The notes under the pieces: model-generated
Told to the model about the DNA's origin: nothing
Seen by the model: the letters and a program-made list of their open reading frames with translations, nothing else
The model's database searches: none
Origin: a virus
Reading direction: 5' to 3' (one strand)
Length of the DNA stretch: 42,098 nucleotides
IMG/VR virus record: IMGVR_UViG_3300042321_001468
Location: 1-42,098 of that record
In this document: piece by piece, positions 40,187-42,098 of the stretch
How positions within the stretch are numbered: position 1 is the first letter of the stretch
Layout of the letters: each line of letters starts with the position of its first letter
Program-made: the position numbers and the translations under genes

Positions 40187-40942
40187 CTATGTAGGGAGTG
40201 TGGTTAGTGCTTTCCAAGAGTGGGGAAACAGGGGAGCAATAATTTGAGAAATTGCTTGGGCGTACTGCTGGACTTCCCATTGTGCGTGTGCGTCAACCCG
40301 TTGTGCGTAGATTCGGGCGTATGCAGACAGCGAACCTGTCCACCACCACTCTGTATAGGTTCCCTGTGGCAGAACCGCTCGTGCCTGTTCAGGAGCAACT
40401 CCGCGAGCCAACAACCGGTTGTATGCGTCAAGTGCTTCCAGTACTACACGATTAAACATCACATCCATTTCATCCACCAACATGGGATCGTCAACAAAAT
40501 CGCTGCTGCCCTGCTTGGCTCCATCGGTGGGTGCTGCTCGCCAATCAGGGGTGTAGAACTGTGGTTCGTCTGTGACATACCGACGAGACACTTCGTTTTC
40601 CACCATGCCTACCTTGTGCTTGAACAGTTGTGTACGCACAAAGACGGGAGCCTTGATCCGCAGCGTGATTTGTGGATGGGCAAAAGGAGTCCAGTGCTTG
40701 TGTTTAGCCAAATACGCAATCAGCCGCTCATCCTTTTGTGGCAACACACGCAGTTCGTTTTCGTCAAATCTAGAACCACTATCGGTTAGTCTCTTTTTTG
40801 CGGCTTCGTCTACTCCCCAATCACTCTCTTTGTTGAAAGACACACGGGCAGCGTTCACAACAGTAAGATCACTACCCATGTGATCCACATATTCCACATG
40901 ACCACAGTTTAGCACAGAGTAAAAGGTTTCACTCGGTTTCAT
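40187..40942 (-). CDS. thyX: FAD-dependent thymidylate synthase
   Basis: A 251-residue ThyX, which methylates dUMP to dTMP using FAD, NADPH and methylene-tetrahydrofolate. The ThyX motif region is 'FKHKVGMVENEVSRRY' (107-122): K-H-K replaces the usual R-H-R and there is one extra residue before N-E, while E117, S119, R121 and Y122 are kept. The C-terminal signature 'LPQGTYTEWWWTGSL' ... 'RVDAHAQWEVQQYA' fits the dUMP-binding part. The ATG at 40942 is chosen (GGAG before it) over a TTG at 40954. It works with the class II reductase in dNTP supply. It overlaps the upstream small gene slightly. Confidence 0.85.
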   Translation of the reverse strand: MKPSETFYSVLNCGHVEYVDHMGSDLTVVNAARVSFNKESDWGVDEAAKKRLTDSGSRFDENELRVLPQKDERLIAYLAKHKHWTPFAHPQITLRIKAPVFVRTQLFKHKVGMVENEVSRRYVTDEPQFYTPDWRAAPTDGAKQGSSDFVDDPMLVDEMDVMFNRVVLEALDAYNRLLARGVAPEQARAVLPQGTYTEWWWTGSLSAYARIYAQRVDAHAQWEVQQYAQAISQIIAPLFPHSWKALTTLPT

Positions 40943-41192
40943 CGGTGTCTCCAAACCAGCCGTCAGTCATGTCTTCGTCGGTGATTTCGTGGTTGTTTTC
41001 GCTGATGTCTTCGCCACCCACTTCTTCCAACTCAAACCCTTCAAGTTCAACACCTGTCAGGTCTTCAGCGTACTCAACCGCTCGCTTGTACAGTTCAGGA
41101 TTGGTGTTCTTCAGGTATTCAACAATTGCAAAAGCGTAAGCCACCACGGGGTGCTTGAAACTGTGACCGTCTTCGTGTTCTTCTTCGCTCAT
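40929..41192 (-). CDS. Small acidic hypothetical protein
   Basis: An 87-residue, highly acidic protein (Glu/Asp throughout, especially 50-87: 'EDISENNHEITDEDMTDG'). A predicted helix lies at 17-45 (VVAYAFAIVEYLKNTNPELYK). No family recognised. It overlaps the upstream gene by ATGA and the downstream thyX by 14 bases, so translation is coupled. Such acidic proteins in phage replication regions sometimes mimic DNA, but that is speculation here. Confidence 0.5.
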   Translation of the reverse strand: MSEEEHEDGHSFKHPVVAYAFAIVEYLKNTNPELYKRAVEYAEDLTGVELEGFELEEVGGEDISENNHEITDEDMTDGWFGDTDETE

Positions 41193-41419
41193 GTGGTGCT
41201 CCTAGACTCTAGTTCTTGAATTTTAGCCTTTAGGGTTTTGATTTCTTCAGCCGCAAGAATCATACACTCTTGCACTTCTCTCCAAAAAGAAAACATCTGA
41301 CACATTGAAACTGCTTCAACTCTTTGGAGAATTGGCATATTTGCTATACGATTTGCTAGCAATTTGCCAACCTCGTCGTTACACCAAGAGTTTATTGGGT
41401 TTATTTCATATTGATTCAT
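41189..41419 (-). CDS. Small helical hypothetical protein
   Basis: A 76-residue protein (MNQYEINPINSWCNDEVGK..., ending EIKTLKAKIQELESRSTT). Mostly helical with a short C-terminal coiled coil. The stop overlaps the next start (ATGA). The preceding primase gene ends two bases before its ATG. No recognised domain. Its position suggests a replication-region gene. Confidence 0.5.
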   Translation of the reverse strand: MNQYEINPINSWCNDEVGKLLANRIANMPILQRVEAVSMCQMFSFWREVQECMILAAEEIKTLKAKIQELESRSTT

Positions 41420-41420
41420 A

Positions 41421-42098
41421 TTAAATCCTTTTCCATTGGCTCCATTTCAGTCGCGCTTCCATACCACTACACGAGTATCTATCAATGTCTGCTTGCAGTT
41501 CTTGTGGAGACTTGCCTGAAAGCACCATGTCATTAATATCTTTTTCTAGTACTCCAGAACCCCACACGCAGACTGTGTAGCCTGCTTCAATGGCTTCTCG
41601 CGTGGCTTGCACAATTTCTCGGTTACGAGGCTCGTTGTCCAAAACAACAACCACATCATTGAAACGCTTAACCACATCTCCCAACTCACTGCCAGCGAAA
41701 GCAATGCCGTTATCCAAAAATACAGAGTCAATCGGGCCTTCAGTAGCGTAAACTCGTTGTGAGTAGTCAACAGTATCGCCTCCGAAAAACATTCTGCCGT
41801 CCTTGACAAATTTCACAGTAATGTACCGTATGGCGTTCTTTGAGCCTCCAACGGCTCGCCCTTGTACTCCCAACAGTTCACCGCTCTTGTTAAAGAACGG
41901 GATGACGATACGCTCGTCATTGGGGACGGTGGTATATGTAGGGTCAATGCCACGCACCCAGTCTCCAAACTCTTCGCAAAAATAGAACCGTTCAGGGCAC
42001 GGTATCTTTCGCCCTTCACAATACACGCGAGCAGCGTGATCGGATGGCAGGTCTGAAATACGCGGAAGTGTAATATTTATTTTGGGCTTGATGATTGC
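41421..42098 (-). CDS. TOPRIM DNA primase (T4 gp61-like), partial
   Basis: The frame stays open to the window edge, so the gene is truncated at its N-terminus. The part before the first internal GTG (42026) continues 'LPRISDLPSDHAARVYCEG', which looks like real protein, not a spurious extension. Within the visible 225 residues 'VYATEGPIDSVFL' is the TOPRIM glutamate motif. 'DVVVVLDNEP' supplies the first acid of the DxD-type motif, followed by 'WGSGVLEKDINDMV'. These residues bind metal in DnaG/gp61-type primases, which make RNA primers for lagging-strand synthesis. The C-terminus ends in 'EARLKWSQWKRI'. A TOPRIM primase is likely; the gp61 assignment is by pattern and context. Confidence 0.75.
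   Translation of the reverse strand, partial: AIIKPKINITLPRISDLPSDHAARVYCEGRKIPCPERFYFCEEFGDWVRGIDPTYTTVPNDERIVIPFFNKSGELLGVQGRAVGGSKNAIRYITVKFVKDGRMFFGGDTVDYSQRVYATEGPIDSVFLDNGIAFAGSELGDVVKRFNDVVVVLDNEPRNREIVQATREAIEAGYTVCVWGSGVLEKDINDMVLSGKSPQELQADIDRYSCSGMEARLKWSQWKRI

Overview
The window looks like part of the genome of a tailed double-stranded DNA phage related to the T4-like (marine/freshwater myovirus) group. The support is a TOPRIM DNA primase fragment of the T4 gp61 type at the right edge, repeated T4-style late promoter cores (TATAAATA and a local variant CTAAATA), tightly overlapping ATGA/TAATG gene junctions, long tail-fibre/adhesin genes, and a large set of small head-type proteins that begin with a short 'F..(F/Y/H)(L/I)xE' peptide resembling the T4 capsid-targeting/prohead-protease sequence. 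No capsid, terminase, portal, sheath or polymerase gene lies in the window, and I see no tRNA, IS element or CRISPR array. The host cannot be read from the sequence. Two lipobox proteins and a possible outer-membrane/inner-membrane lysis protein suggest a Gram-negative bacterium, and a B12-dependent ribonucleotide reductase suggests access to cobalamin.

Layout. From 0.1 to 19.8 kb all genes read rightward: a HExxH protein, an FmdB-like zinc ribbon, then a long run of poorly known proteins, many of which are probably packaged in the head or cleaved during head maturation (1.0-19.1 kb). Among these are a nuclease-like protein (3.7 kb), a ParB-like polyprotein (8.3 kb), an acidic-then-basic DNA-binding precursor (10.1 kb), a RecB-like PD-(D/E)XK protein (11.7 kb), a protein with covalent nucleotidyltransferase/ligase motifs (12.4 kb), an HxGH-type nucleotidyltransferase (13.7 kb) and two multi-module polyproteins (15.0 and 16.6 kb). 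The block ends with a holin-like membrane protein and a small lipoprotein. At 19.82 kb transcription converges: a RuvC-like resolvase reads leftward, then one small rightward coiled-coil gene, then a leftward lipoprotein trypsin-like protease.

From 21.5 to 42.1 kb everything reads leftward. Going with transcription (right to left): primase, two small proteins, thyX, then a fibre/adhesin operon (charged collagen-like fibre, several fibre paralogues, a 964-aa repeat protein, a Gly-Ala-Thr collagen-like fibre, a 14-repeat RCC1 propeller protein), then a sulfotransferase-TPR-glycosyltransferase fusion, a small protein, a GT-A glycosyltransferase, class II ribonucleotide reductase, and a paralogue of the 3.1-kb head-type gene.

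How the parts fit. The left half looks like a virion cargo locus, making proteins that could enter the host with the DNA. Four proteins share a 'QTPxRE ... YGxGGKxV' module that I do not recognise. The right half looks like an adhesion locus with its own carbohydrate-modification enzymes, plus nucleotide-synthesis genes (class II RNR, ThyX). No stretch longer than about 140 bases lacks a gene.
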